From Cruorifilaria tuberocauda (Eukaryota > Nematoda > Chromadorea > Rhabditida > Onchocercidae), in NCBI GenBank assembly GCA_013365365.1, contig JABVXU010000094.1:62001-126000 (forward strand): a stretch of 64,000 bases of DNA, in the 5' to 3' direction. Below, in pieces: positions 36,730-50,270 of the stretch. The notes under the pieces are model-generated. The model did no database searches, was not told where the DNA came from, and saw only the letters and a list, made by a program, of their open reading frames with translations. Numbering within the stretch: the first letter of the stretch is position 1; each line of letters opens with the position of its first letter. Both the position numbers and the translations under genes were made by a program.

Positions 36730-39700
36730 TCACCTTTTGATATCAGAATTACCACCGGGAATTCCACCTGTTGTTGATCTCTTTGGCAATGATGCATCAG
36801 TAGAATATGTATTGCAATGAGGACACATCCATGTTACTTGCGCACATCCGCTCAATTGTTTGCACCTGAAATTTTCCTTCATTAATCTTTTAAACTGTTT
36901 TAAAATCTCAAAATCTAACTTAAAAATGATAAAGAATGGATGAGCAAGCAAGAATAGATTATATCAAAGTTAAGACAAAAATATTATTACTAAATAAATT
37001 ACTTGGCGATGAAATTTCAACTTTCATAAAAACAAATAATTAACCTTAAATTTTCATTTTTCAAAGTTAAACAATTTTATTTGAATGCAACGATAGAAAG
37101 TTCATGATGTTCACGTGCAAAATAGCAAATGTATGTGAATCTAGCCGTTTCAATTTTTTAAACGAATTAAATAATCGAATCAAAAAATTCATTTACCAAA
37201 AAAAAAGCATGTAAATTAATTTCTCTTCTTAATTTCCAATATTTTCAATGTTCTTTTCTATTTTTCATTTTATAGAAACTGCATTTCCATTCAGTTTATA
37301 GCATTGATTTGTTTTTCTTGTTTGACTAATGGAATAGAATGGATGAATTTGTAGGAAATACGAAAAATTCACTTAAAAAATAAATCGAAAAATTTAAGTG
37401 ATTAAAATTAGTGAAAAACCATCGTGGAAGATTGCCATTTGTTTGATTATTGGATGAATAAATCGCTTTTACATCCTTTTAAACTAATTGATTCTCTTAT
37501 CGCACAGTTATTACAAACAAAATTATCGGAAAAACCTGAAGGAATTTCACAATACAAAATCATTCATATGATTACTCATGTATTAGTCATTCTGTAAAAC
37601 CTCTCCATGACTAATTGATGAATTATTTTTCTCACCAAACCCTTTACTACAAGGGATTGTCTACTGTTTGTCAACGTGACAAACCATTGGTTCAATTTCA
37701 TGTATATCAACATAACAAACTGTTGGTTTGCCTCATGTATGTCGTCGACGTGATAAACCATTGGTTCACTCATATGTATCAAAGTGACAAACAATTAGTT
37801 CATCTCATGCATGTTGACATGATAATTATTTCATGTATTTTCAGATTATAATTTCTACTCTCGTGTATATAAATTCTACATGATTTCCACTTAATTCTTC
37901 ATCTACGAGATGTACTATTGACTCATCACACGTCTGAATTCATAAACCACCAAATGCAGGATATAAATGGTTCAGCATTCGGTTTACGTTACAAACAAAT
38001 CGCGGAGCAAACCAAAATAAAATCTATTTTCGTCCAAATGAAATGAAACATTCACAAAGGAAGAAGTTAGTCTACAAATATTATTAACTGTTATGTATTA
38101 TCACCAATCTGTTCAGCCACTGAATTATTCCTAGAAGGAAAATCAACTCTTCCGATAGCTTTCACAATAGTTGTGAAGGAAATTTTTTTCAATTCAAAAA
38201 AACGCTGAAATTAATACGTGAAGCAATTATAGATGAAGCATTAGATAAGATGATTACCGTATGAACGATGATAAGGATGGTGATATTACTGACAATATTA
38301 ATACTGTATTAATATTATAAGGTTCATTTTTCACGGAAATTAAGGATTTTAAAGTGCTCAAAACATCCTACCTATCTTTCAATAAGTGCTAAGTGAAAAT
38401 TAACACAAAGAAATATTTGCACTATAACAGCTGTTAATACTTAAGTAAATAACTTTCATAATACCTTTGACAAACATGCGATTTCATTCCTGGATTTTTT
38501 AGCAATACAGTCAAACGATCCAGCATTGCAGCACGAGCTCGAACTGATAAGCATTCGTCTAAATGAGAAAAAAGACCATTTTTCCATCGAAAGCTTGAAA
38601 AGAAGGTATAACATTAGCAGAGTGATAATAGGATGAGAAATGCTAACAAGTTTGTTGTTGAGTCATTTCAAGCAGATATTCTGGTCGATGAAGCATCTGA
38701 AGGCAAGGATCGAGTAATTGATGAAGGAAACAACGATCCAATAGTGATAATCGTACAAACACCGATAACTAAATTTAAATTCATTAATGATAAACAAGGA
38801 AGTGCAATGTAAGAACAATGATATCATCTCAGATAATGATAACGATAGACATAATCATAACGATAATGAAATTATAACAACGTAACACCGTAGAATGATG
38901 TAATTGAAAATAGTTTCCCTCATTTGATATCATTTCAGTGATTTAGTAATTGTTTCAAAGTTGCTAAATAATTAACCGTCTGAATTTATTATTAAATAGC
39001 GCCTTATTAATTCTAATTTGAAACTTCAATTGAGAATATTTTCAAATTTATATTTTATTGTAATCCAAAATTTCCAAAAAAAATTAATACAAATTTAAGA
39101 GAAGCATTGAAGTAAGCTCAATTAAATAAAACGATAAGATTAAAAAAATTGAGAAATGTCGAAAGCTTTTCATTTAATTTAAAGAAAGAGCATATTTGTG
39201 TAAAATTGATACAATTTTTGCTAACTTGTGTATGAGGCGCAAGAAGCAGCATTGCGCACTTCCTCAACAAGCCCGATGATTCCATCTTACATGCTGCTAT
39301 CAATACTGGTCCTATATTAGCTTCTACAAATCCAAAAATTTTAATAATAAATTCTTTATAGTTTACGATAAATTTTAAATAATAATATTAAATTTCCTGC
39401 TATAAAGCATGAAACCGAATCAAAGCATTCGTTAACTGAATCTATTTGAAATCAAATTGAATACATAAACTGTCAAGAAATAAATATAAAAACCTGTTAT
39501 CCTAAGTTGTGGTGGATAAACTGCCATCAAAAAAGCTTTTAATTCTTCATGTGTACATGGACAAAATATTTCATCCATATTCTTTATTGAAGATATGCGT
39601 TCCTAAATTAAATATTCTCAATTTTAACAAAATTTAAATTCATTAATTATTCTTTAATTATAATTTAGAATTTAACAAAAAATTTGCAGCAAATAATTTA

Positions 39701-41892
39701 AATTAAACTTAAAATTTAAATTATTCAAATTTACATTTAAAAAGAAGTTTAAATAAATAATCGTTTAGATTTTACCAAGAAAACATTCGACCATGCAGCA
39801 ATGTAGTATGGATTGACGTAATAACCACGACCAGTTTTAGTACGAATCATTGCAAAATTTAACTCTGTAAGACGATGAAACTGTTCGAGATCACTAGGCT
39901 GTTCCACCATTTCCTGTATCAGATAATCTGTTACTCTTTATCGACCTTATCATCTTATCAGCTTTTGTTAATGAAGTTGAAAATGAATGAGAATTTCCAG
40001 CAAGTTTTTTCTCATCTATCAAAATTACTGAAGTATTCGGGAATACAAAAAACTTGTAAGAGTTTATAAAACCTCAGGTGCTGAAGAGCCATGTAATCTT
40101 TCCAGTAACAGTACTTTAACACGGTCGCTTAAACCATAATAACGGCTACCCGTGAGATCAATTTTTGAATTCGGCCTCATCTCTCGTAAACATAACACCA
40201 ATAAACGATTTAATTTATATCTGAAATTGATAACCTGGAAAATTTGATTAAAATTAATTTAAAAGTAATTAAATAAATTTAAATAGATAAATTAATTAAC
40301 GGGAAATTTTCAAGAGAATAACAAAAATTTATGTTTTATTGGTTAAAGTTATATTATCTGTTATTCGTGATTAGAAATACCTGTCAGCTAGCCAAACTTT
40401 TTCCAAGAAAGGCAACTTATGCTGCACAAGAAAGCATTCACAACGATGCAAAAGACCATCCATCTGAATTTTTTTTTAATTTGAATTAAAATTCAATTTA
40501 ATAAGTGGAAAATAATTAAAAATTACCGATATTTTTCCATGAAACAAAATTTAAAGTCAAAATAATTATCTCAAATCATTCGATAAAGAATTTCTTGATC
40601 AAAATTGAAAAGTACAAGAAAGATGTAATATCTGTTATCACTAACTAATAATGAAATAATATTAATATTTATTATCACTTATTATCACTAACTAATAAAG
40701 AAATGATATATGGCGCTAATGTTATATGGAAATAAATAATTTATAAGCGGAAAATACGCATGGAATATTTACCTGATAGTCAAAAGCAAGCGGTAAGAGA
40801 ATATGTACAGATTGATCGTCCACTTCCTTATAAGTTGGATGTATGCATTGAAGCATTTCGAGAACGTGATCGTACTGCACGTTTGCTAGTATCAGTTCAC
40901 GATCAGGACATTCGACGCACCAAGCTCTTGAAATGAAAATAATTCATTGGAATAAAATTTGAAATCACGATAATCTTGATTTAAAAGAATCCTATATCTA
41001 AAATTATTAGATTTATTTTACTTTTTAATAGATATGATGGCCTATATACTTAATAATTTGGAATATATACTTTAAGTTTTATAAATCAGAGATATATATT
41101 TGATAAATTAGGATATTTTTAAGGCCAAAAAAAAAAGAAATTAGTTTTACTTTTTAGAAGAAACGAGAAAAGGAATTTTTCGAAAATGTTAAAGTAATAT
41201 CAGATTTTCTTTTTGACTCAAAATATTAAGATATTGAGATAATAATGAAATATGTTTGCATTTATATAGTCATGGAACATTATTATTTCAGATGCTAACT
41301 TTATATTTGAAAGTAATTTCTTAATGAAATCTACGAATAGTTTAAATGATTTATAAGTAAATTATATTTACTCTTATAGATTTGATTCAAAATGATAAAA
41401 TTGATTAAAAAATTTGATTTTATTCATTTAAAAAATTTCGATTTAATTTCAATTTCATTTTCTGCTATACTTTACTTTAATTACATTTACTTTTATACCA
41501 TCTTATTTCGTTATTCTATTTGGTTCTTTTATATTTTTTTTAAAATTTTGCAATTAAAATTTCCAATTCCCAAATAATATTAAATCTTCGGAAATTCTTA
41601 AATAAATTATATTATTCTATGTTTACATATTATCAAATCAATTTATCAATTTTATTAATTATCAATATTAAGAAATTCTTTATCCATTTTTTCCTCCATC
41701 CTTCGTATATTCCCCCTTGAAAAAAAAGGAAGAAACGAACCGTAAAACGGGTGACCATACCGAGATATAATGCTCATCCACGTATAACCGTTTACCGTCT
41801 ACCAGAAGCGGTCGCGTACGTTGACCGTCCGGTCGCGTGAAATCAATGATTACTTCAATTGAATTTGTTGCCGTTCGATCGCACTTCTCCAT
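36730..41892 (-). CDS. BTB/POZ-domain protein with C-terminal zinc ribbon (one exon unresolved)
   Basis: Exons in coding order: 41892-41741, 40926-40773, 40463-40381, 40220-40073, 39913-39776, 39602-39494 and 39323-39226 join in phase to 294 codons. A later pair, 38593-38465 and 36865-36730, adds 88 codons to the stop. Exons 1-4 look like a BTB domain: VDGKRLYVDEHYISVWSPV, then ELILANVQYDHVLEMLQCI, then LPLAFDYQMDGLLHRCECFL. The middle is unfamiliar (DLTGSRYYGLSDRV; CPCTHEELKAFLM). The last two exons form a zinc ribbon across the splice: CQRC, then CPHC 17 residues later. The phase at 39226 (0) and at 38593 (needs 2) do not match, so at least one exon is missing; an open stretch at 38768-38648 is the best candidate but leaves phase 1. 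BTB proteins often recruit cullin-3 or form transcription complexes; which applies here is unknown. Confidence 0.75.
37668..37830. repeat. About 36-bp degenerate minisatellite in BTB gene intron
   Basis: Roughly four and a half units, each built as TCAACRTGACAAACCATTGG (consensus start), TTCA, then a CATGTAT-like end. The intron lies between exons 38465 and 36865. Confidence 0.7.
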
Positions 41893-44800
41893 TGCATTCT
41901 ACAAAACAAACTAAATAATTAATTATTCTTATCATTCAATCATAAAATTCTTTATAAGTACCTATGAATTATTAAGCTTACATACACTTTTCATTTCAAA
42001 TTAAAAATTAATAAGGTAAAATTCAAGAAGGTAAAATTTACGAAAGTAGAAAGAAAAGACAAAATTGGAATAATTGAAAAAATAAAAATATTCATAAAGT
42101 CTTATGAATTATTTTCCTAATATAAGTGAATATTGCTTTTAAATTATTAATAAAAATTATATTTTTAGCGAAATTTAAGCGAAGAAAAAAATGAAGTAAT
42201 TTAAAAGTTATACTTTGTATTTTATTTTTTGCCTATATTTTTTCAATTGAAATCTTACATATAAGTATTTTTGAGTTCTGTTCAATTTGTTCAAGCTTTT
42301 TATCATCTGATAAAGAAATATATATTATTGATTAGGAGAATTTTAATGAGATATCAATAGGGAAGGAATAGCCGGAAGGAAATTAGATAGGCGTTGCAAA
42401 TGGTTTTTCAGTAATGAAAAGGAAGAGGAAGAGATTGCTTGCAAAATAATATGAAAGGAAAGTTATTTCGTTCATTTCTATTAACATTTTGAAATGAAAT
42501 AGAGGAAATATAAAATTCTCTCTTATTCTTTTCCTTTTTCATTCAAACACAATAAGTTATTAATAAATTGTAGCAATAGACTTATTTATACATTACTCTG
42601 TGAATTCAATTAACTTACTTCTTCCTTTGAATAACACGTAATAATCATTATAAGTATTGGTAGTTATTTATGCGAAGTTTGAAAATCATTATAAGTACAA
42701 GTAATTTGATCATTTGAATAACACGTAATAATCATTATAAGTTATATAGTGCAAAGGAAAAAAGAAATCCTCCTTTTTTTTTAATGATAAGAATGTTTAT
42801 TCATTGATTTGTTACGAATTCATCATATAAAAATGATAAATCATACTGAATAATTATCAGAAGTGATTAATCGAATGAGATAAAATGATAAAATGATAAA
42901 GAGCCTTCCTTTTTTTCGTTTTTTTTTTCAGAAAAAAAATTGATAAATGAAGAATGAATAATTTCCATTCAGCATATTTATTTCCATTCAAATATTTTTC
43001 AAATATAAAAATATTGCAAAATGAAAATGAAAAGAAGAAGCTAAGAGGCTTTAGGCATTGATCAATTAATGCTACAATGTAACAAACGGAGTGAAAACGA
43101 AATTCAATTAAATGAATGATAGTGAAATATTTCATTTATAAAATTTAATTTATGTTTCACTTCTAAATATTATTCCACCAATTCTTTTTTTACTATAAAT
43201 TTAAAGGCAAAGAATGAAAGTAAGAAAGTATCAAACTTTTGAGTAAAGAGTAATACATAAAAAGCATTGAATAAGCTAATGAAATGAGACGAACAATATT
43301 TTACTCTTACTTTTCATTCTTCCTTCCACAGCTAATCACTGAAATATTTTCATAAAAATTGATAAATACCAAGCATACACACACATGCACAGACATGCAC
43401 AGACATACACAGATATATCAATTTGGAATAAATTATGAGTGAAATTTCTCAATAGATAATGATTTATTCAAGCACTAAATTAATGAAACTCCATATTTGT
43501 ACTAAATTTATGTAAACAATCTATAGCGATTAAATTAATAGTTTTATATTTCTTGAAATGAAAAAAAAATGATCAGTGAATTTTTTGAGTGAAAAGTTTC
43601 TAAACTATTTTATATTATAAGATATTACTAAAAAAAGGAGGAAAAATAAATAAATACTTTATTAGTATTATACTTCACTACTATTACTTCATTATTATTA
43701 TACTTTATTAGTATTACTTTAATAGTATTAATTTATTGTTTCCTTCTTCGTTTTTTTCTTCGTTTTTTTTTCGCGGTAACTCAATGTAAAATAGTTTTTG
43801 AAATTTTTCCCTTTAAAAATTTATTGATAATTTTTATTAGAAATTTCGTTTATTACAAATGCCACTAAAAAAAAGGGAAAAAACGGAAAAATTATTGATG
43901 AAAAAGTAAAATAAAACTGATAATTAGTCGTTTGTGATGAGAAATAAATCATGTAAATAAGGAATAAAATGGAAATGATGAATATATTATCATGTATTTC
44001 ATTCCATTCTCAATTCATCTTTCATTTCATTTCTTTCTCCTTTTCTTTCATCAGCTTTTTCACAATCCAATGGTCTAGCAGATCGATATGAAAGAGGAAA
44101 AGATTAGATGAATAATGGAGTAAACAAAATTTTTTAAAATCCCGTAACAAACTCCCAAAAGCAATTAATTATTAGTTCCTTTTTTCTCTTTTATTCTGCA
44201 TAAAACCACTACAGTTTCAAGTTAAAAAATATAAAAAAACGTAAACATAACGTATTAATTCATTTCTAGTAACTTATATTCTTGCAGAAAACATTGGATA
44301 TTGTATATTGTAAATCATTTTACAAGTTAAGTAGTATTAATATATGTAATCTTTTATTGATAAATTTTAAGCTTAAGAAGATACATTTATAGTAAGAGAT
44401 TATGGTACAGGCAAAGATAATTAATAATTGATGGAAAAGCGTAATTTACATAATTTACACTTAAATTATTACCTAGATAACTAAAAAATCAATTCTATCA
44501 GTTCAAATTTTGATTAAAATGTTAAAGCAAAAGGTTAGTTTTTATAAAATTTCAAACTTTTAACAAATCATATTTCCTAATCTTTTAGTTTTACCCATAA
44601 GAGGAAGGAAAAAAAACGAGAACAAATTTTGATCATACCTTATTAGACGATGATAAAGGATAGTTTCCAAAAGTTAGCCTGGATGAAGACGGTTGTGAAT
44701 TGAAATAAACGCAATCATCGTTATTGATCATAATCTTAGCTTATGCGACATATTTAGCTAATAGAAATATATGAATTTTATCGATTGATAACATCAGCTT

Positions 44801-45699
44801 ATCAATAACTTACTGCAGATGTGATCACAGGAAATCGATGATAAGCTATTGATATACATTTTAATTCAAAATTTTAGAAAGGAAAAATTCTGTTTATTTT
44901 CGTGCTATTCACGAATTTCTTCTTAGAGTTGATACATTGAGCACATTGAGTCAAAGCAGATGATTTTTTTTGCAATTGATCCAATAATTTTTTTGATCTA
45001 AATAAAAATTAATTTAAAGAATTTAAAAATTACTTCATTAATACTTACATTTATTCCCGCTTCGAACATTTTTAAGAAATTCAAACTTCCTTTATCATAT
45101 ATCACATCTCATTTAAGCAATATCGATGATATAGACTTAAATATATCCATCTGATAACAAATTTTTCATCAATCAATAAGTTCAAGTTAAAAAAAATTAA
45201 TTTACTAATTTAATGATTAAATAATAATCGCTGCATAAATTATAGAATTAAAATGATGCGAAAAACATTTCAGTAAGATTAATTTATCACTTCATTTAAA
45301 TAGTATGATTATAATTATTTCAATAGATTGAAATTTGATGAAAAAAAGAAAATTCAATTAAATCTCTTTCTTATCATTCTAATCATTGTAAAACAAATTC
45401 AAATCAGATAAACGTATAGCAATATTAGCAAGAAAAAAAGAAGTAATCATTAATTACAATCATTTCCTCTCATTCTTTTTCAGATAAATTAATTTTGGGA
45501 ATCAGAAAGTTTACAAATGTTGAAAATATTTTATTTTATTAAAATGAAAGAAATATTTTCAAATGAAAAATATAGAAATGTTAGGGAATGAAAGAAAAAT
45601 TAGAAGGAAAGAATGAAAAGAAAATTATTTCCATTGACTGATAAATTGAATTTCCGGTTCAATTTCATTTCAATATCCATTTTTCGGCAGTGACAAATA

Positions 45700-46084
45700 A
45701 TCGAAATTTATCACTATGACATACACGATAATCTTTGTATGATAGTTGTGTGTCTGTGCACATGCATGTGCAGATGTGTATGTGTGTGTGGGCATGCATG
45801 TGTGTACATATGTAGTGAATGTGTATGTATGTATGTATGTTTGTATCTGTATGTGTTTTTGCTTATTACTTAAAAAGAAGTTAAAATTATGGCTAAAATT
45901 TATCAGAAACTTCATAACCGTGACATACTTGACAACTACCCATGTATCCGTGTATGTGTATGTGCGTGTTTGCATGTTTGTATGTGTGTATATGCATGTA
46001 TGTATGTGTGTCTGTTTATTATTGAAAAGAAATTAATCAAAAGCTTCATAACTATGACATACTTGACAAACTATCCATGCATGC

Positions 46085-46116
<32 letters not shown>

Positions 46117-46640
46117 TTGTATGTGTATGTCTGCTTATTACTTGAAAAGAAATCACAAATTTCATAACTATGACATACTTGACAAACTACTCATGTATCC
46201 CTGTATGCGTGTGTCTATCTATGTGTGCATGTATGCATGTATGTATGTCTGTTTATTACTTGAAAAGAAATTAAAATTATGGCCAAAATTTATCACGAAT
46301 TTCATAACTATGACATATTGACAAACTGCCGATGTCCACGTGTATGTATGTGTGTGTGTGTGGGTGTGTGTGTGTGTGTACGTGTGTGTATGTATTGTGC
46401 ATGTATGTGTATGTGTGTACTAATTTATGAGTTTGTATGTCAGTTTATTGTTTAAAAAGAAATTAAAATTATGAGCAAAATTTATTACAAACATCATAAC
46501 TCTGACATGTTTGACAAATCACACTACCTATGCCTATGTAAATGTCTGTGCGTATGTGCGTGTATGTGTATGTATGCATGTGATGCGTGTATGTTAGTTT
46601 AATATTTAAAAAGAAATTGAAATGATGAAGTCTGCTTAAT
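45700..46640 (+). repeat. Compound TG minisatellite
   Basis: Five copies of a core with TTCATAACTATGACATACTT (starting near 45911, 46045, 46161, 46301 and 46493), each followed by a TGTGTATG tract of different length and then an AAAAGAAATTAAAATTATG spacer. Period varies from about 117 to 191 bases. Confidence 0.85.
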
Positions 46641-46829
46641 AATGAAATTCCTAAAAATAAAAGCAGCAACTTTTCGAAGTTAATTAGACAGAACGTTTGA
46701 TAGACAAAGTAAGATAAAGTAAGTATATGTGTGTGTGCAAAAGCATCGTCAAGATCGATTAACATGCTTATTTGAGGGAAAAAAAAGCGGAGAAAGACGA
46801 AAATTTTTGGATTTCCACTTAGACACACA

Positions 46830-47075
46830 TCCAAACACCCACACACACACACACACACACATACACATACACACACATACACACATACACACACACGTAC
46901 ATAGACGATTATATTTCTCGTAAAATAATGAAAACATTTTTCTTTAGAGACAAATTTGCTCCTTCACTTAGACATACAGACACACACACACGTAAGCACA
47001 CACGTACACATATGTAGGATAACATTTCTCCCGTAAGCACACACGTACACGTATATAGGATAACATTTCTCATGA
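46830..47075 (+). repeat. AC tracts with 40-bp tandem repeats
   Basis: AC-rich DNA immediately after the TG array. GTAAGCACACACGTACAC followed by GGATAACATTTCTC occurs twice (from about 46991 and 47033), and a diverged earlier copy lies at about 46890-46920. Confidence 0.8.
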
Positions 47076-50000
47076 AGTAAGTAATGAAACATTTTTCTAT
47101 AGAAGAAGACAGATTTTTTCCTTTTCCTTCCGTTTCCTATTATATATAACTAACATTAGTTAACAAAGGCAAGACGTGAAATTTTTTTTGCATAATTAAT
47201 ATTTTTTATTGGGAAAGGGTAAATTGGATTGGAATAATCCTAATTCAAATAATTTTAAAATTTTTAAAATTAGAAATTCGAATAAACTTTAACAGTCTCA
47301 GTACTATAAGGCTAAAAATTTAATTTCTCACTAATTTACATGAAAAAGAAATGTAATTAAAATGTATGTTAATTATTCCTCAGTAATTATATCCTATTCC
47401 TAATAATAAAATATCAGCTTTTGTCACCTTTACTAATTTCTTTCCTTTCTCTGCTTTAAAAAAATAATTGGAATTGCAAGAATTTGAATTACTCTCTATT
47501 TCTTTTTCTCTCGCTTTATTTTAAAAAAAAGAAAATTTTCGAATTTAACTTAATCATTTTATCGCTAAATTGCTCACGTAAATATGCCAATTTATATTTG
47601 ATAAATGTTCAATTTTTCATCAAACAAAAAAAAAGAAATTGTTAGATATTTTTCTCTTCTAACTTTTTTTGGAAATCAAATTAAACAAAGTTAATCTTTT
47701 TAAGCATCTCTTTCTCGCCAGTCTCTTTCTTTTTATGCGTTTTCTTTTTTTCAATAAACGAATAAGAATAAAATCTAAAGCTAATTATAGCTTATTGTAA
47801 TTAATAGCTGGAGGATTTTATGATAAATCATGATAAATCTCATTTCACTCTTGTTTTTTCAAATTTCATACTGTCCGAAAAATAACTTAAGGAATGATCA
47901 TGGTTGATCGGTACTGTTTATGGAAAGTTTATTAGAGAAATTTTAATTGGAATAAGAAATTTTCCCATTTTTATATAATCTTCCAAAACAGCCGATATAT
48001 CAATCATGTCATATCGAAGAGAAACAGAATATTTAATTAAGTATAGCTGATATAATCTAATTCGATACTGTATTGTTAATTACTATTGTTTTACTGGTAA
48101 TAGTATATAGTACATTTTAATTAAATTATCAATTTCATGCTAATAATTTTAAGAATAATTCTCTAATTAATTATCTTTTCTTTTTTTCATGAAAAAATGG
48201 TTGAGTAATATTTCTTCTTTTTGCCGAAAAGATTAAGTTATAGTAGTAATAATAATGATAATAATAATAATTACGTTGATAATTAACAAATACAAATACT
48301 ATCAAGTAAAACAAAGTAAAATCAAATAGGAAACGGAATACTCTAGAAATTAGCTAAGAAAAAAATGAAAGTGAAAAATGAAAAGGAAATTTGCAGTTTA
48401 CCAAAATAAATGCTTAGGCTTGCGCACATTCATTCTGATCGCGGTTCTAGGCCTAGGCCTTCTTTCGAGAATAAAGGCCTTCTTCTTCTTCCTCTTTACT
48501 AGGCCTATTTCGACTTTTTCCTCCTTCTTGCAAATATTTTATCGTCGCTTCATCCTTATGCTTACATGCTTTTCTTCTAAATCCTTATGATAGCTAGCAA
48601 ATTGCTTACACAGACAAACAGACAGACAGACAGACACACACATATCTCATCCTTTTATAAAATCTGAAGTTCGTAATCTTTTTCATTTTCTTACTTTTAC
48701 TTTCACCTTCCCTCTTTTCCATTCGAAGTGGTAGTGGAAGAGCAAATAAAAAGGCTTAGTTAATAAACAAGCAACATCCTACTCTTCCGCCTTTTCCCTC
48801 ATTTTCCTCCTTTTCCTTAATTTCCTCCATTTCCTCCTCTTCTTCCTTCAATAAACAAAAATATCGATAAGCGGATAATTTTTCCCAATATTTTATTCAT
48901 CACTGCTCATCACTTGATGAAATCAATAAATTCTCGAATAAAAATTAAGGAAAGAAGGCAGAGCGAAAGAGAGAAAGAAAGGATTTGAAAATTAAATAAT
49001 TTTAAATAATTTCAGTTTTTCGTTTTTCGCATGCTTGATTAGTATTATATGATAATTTGTACTGCAAAGATTCGATAAGTATGATATGATAATTTCTGTT
49101 GCAAAATGTCAATTTAAAATGATAACAATAGAGAAGTTATTTTTTAAATATATTTACGTGTATTTTAAATATATTTACGGAATATATATATTGTGATTGC
49201 AAATAAGATATATATTCATTCATTTCAGTTGTTGATATTATGATTAAATCATCTCTTCTCTATATTGTTTATAATTAAGTTAATTATTAATCTTACAGGA
49301 TTTCTTTTGTCCCTAACATACTCTTCTCGACCATTTATCTAACTACAATTTAAGAATTGATTAAAATTTTGAGATATCAAAATCTATTTATGATTATAAA
49401 CAAATTGGCATCAAGAAGTGAAAGATAAAAGCAAAATGATGGAGAATCAATTAACTGGAAGCAATATTTTGCTCCAACATCTAGTAATGATGCTTTATAA
49501 TCAGTCATAATCATGATAAAATGATTTTTAACCTTAAACTTAGTCTGAAATTAGATTTCAGTTTTTTATCCCAAATTTGATTTCAAATCTATTCCAAAAA
49601 ATACGTCATTATGTTTTGAAAAAAAAAGATAGTACACGAATTAAACTGTATAACCTGTTATTTCCCATGAATTGCAAAGTAAACTGCTTAAGAATTTTAA
49701 GAATAAATAATTTATTTTAGCATATGATTAATATTATCACCACATTGTTACACATATAAAACTTAATGACTAAAATTTACAAAGCTGAATAAGTAGTGAA
49801 AAACTGAAATACTTCGGAAATGTAAACTTAAAATATGAAAAAACTGTCATAAATCCCATTCCCAGGTAAATAACTGACAAAAAATAGAAATGGATAGAAA
49901 GAAATCAAACTTCCTCAAATTCCTCAAATTATTCATTAAATGCTTCAAACTCTATCATTTTTCTTCATCTACAACCAAAAATAATATTACAAATTGAGAA

Positions 50001-50270
50001 TTTACAATTGGATATTTCAGCCAGCATAAATTATCGTATTCCACGCAACTAAATTATTCCTTTTAAAGAGAAGTAGTCAACGAAAGATTCCCATTTCAAA
50101 AAATACCCAAATTCATACGAATCGAAATAGAAATTGGCGACCTTAGATTATCAAAGTGCTTATCGATCTTAAGCTAATATGAAAGCATTGAGACAAAACT
50201 TAAAGTGACTTAATGCAATTTTGAATGTTTGGAAGAATTTTCCGAGATTTTCAAACAGATTTCATAGAAG

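Larger units (their letters stand above)
41899..50270. other. 8.4 kb intergenic region
   Basis: No coding exon is recognised between the BTB gene start and the 3' end of the AP-3 delta gene. It contains an exact 30-base direct repeat (42626-42655 and 42713-42742), a TG-rich compound minisatellite (45700-46640), AC tracts with 45-base repeats (46830-47075), an AAT run (48240-48270) and a CAGA run (48609-48630). Open frames over the TG/AC arrays are Cys-Val or Thr-His artefacts. Confidence 0.55.

Noticed and set aside
38669..38811. Plus-strand open frame with acidic residues
   Set aside because: No start or splice support; it overlaps a better minus-strand exon candidate of the BTB gene.
45670..46937. 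Cys/Val-rich and Thr/His-rich open frames
   Set aside because: Translations of TG and AC microsatellites.
48378..48590. 70-codon open frame with repeated AGGCCT words
   Set aside because: Short, Phe/Leu/Ser-rich, isolated in a gene-free region, no conserved feature or splice support.
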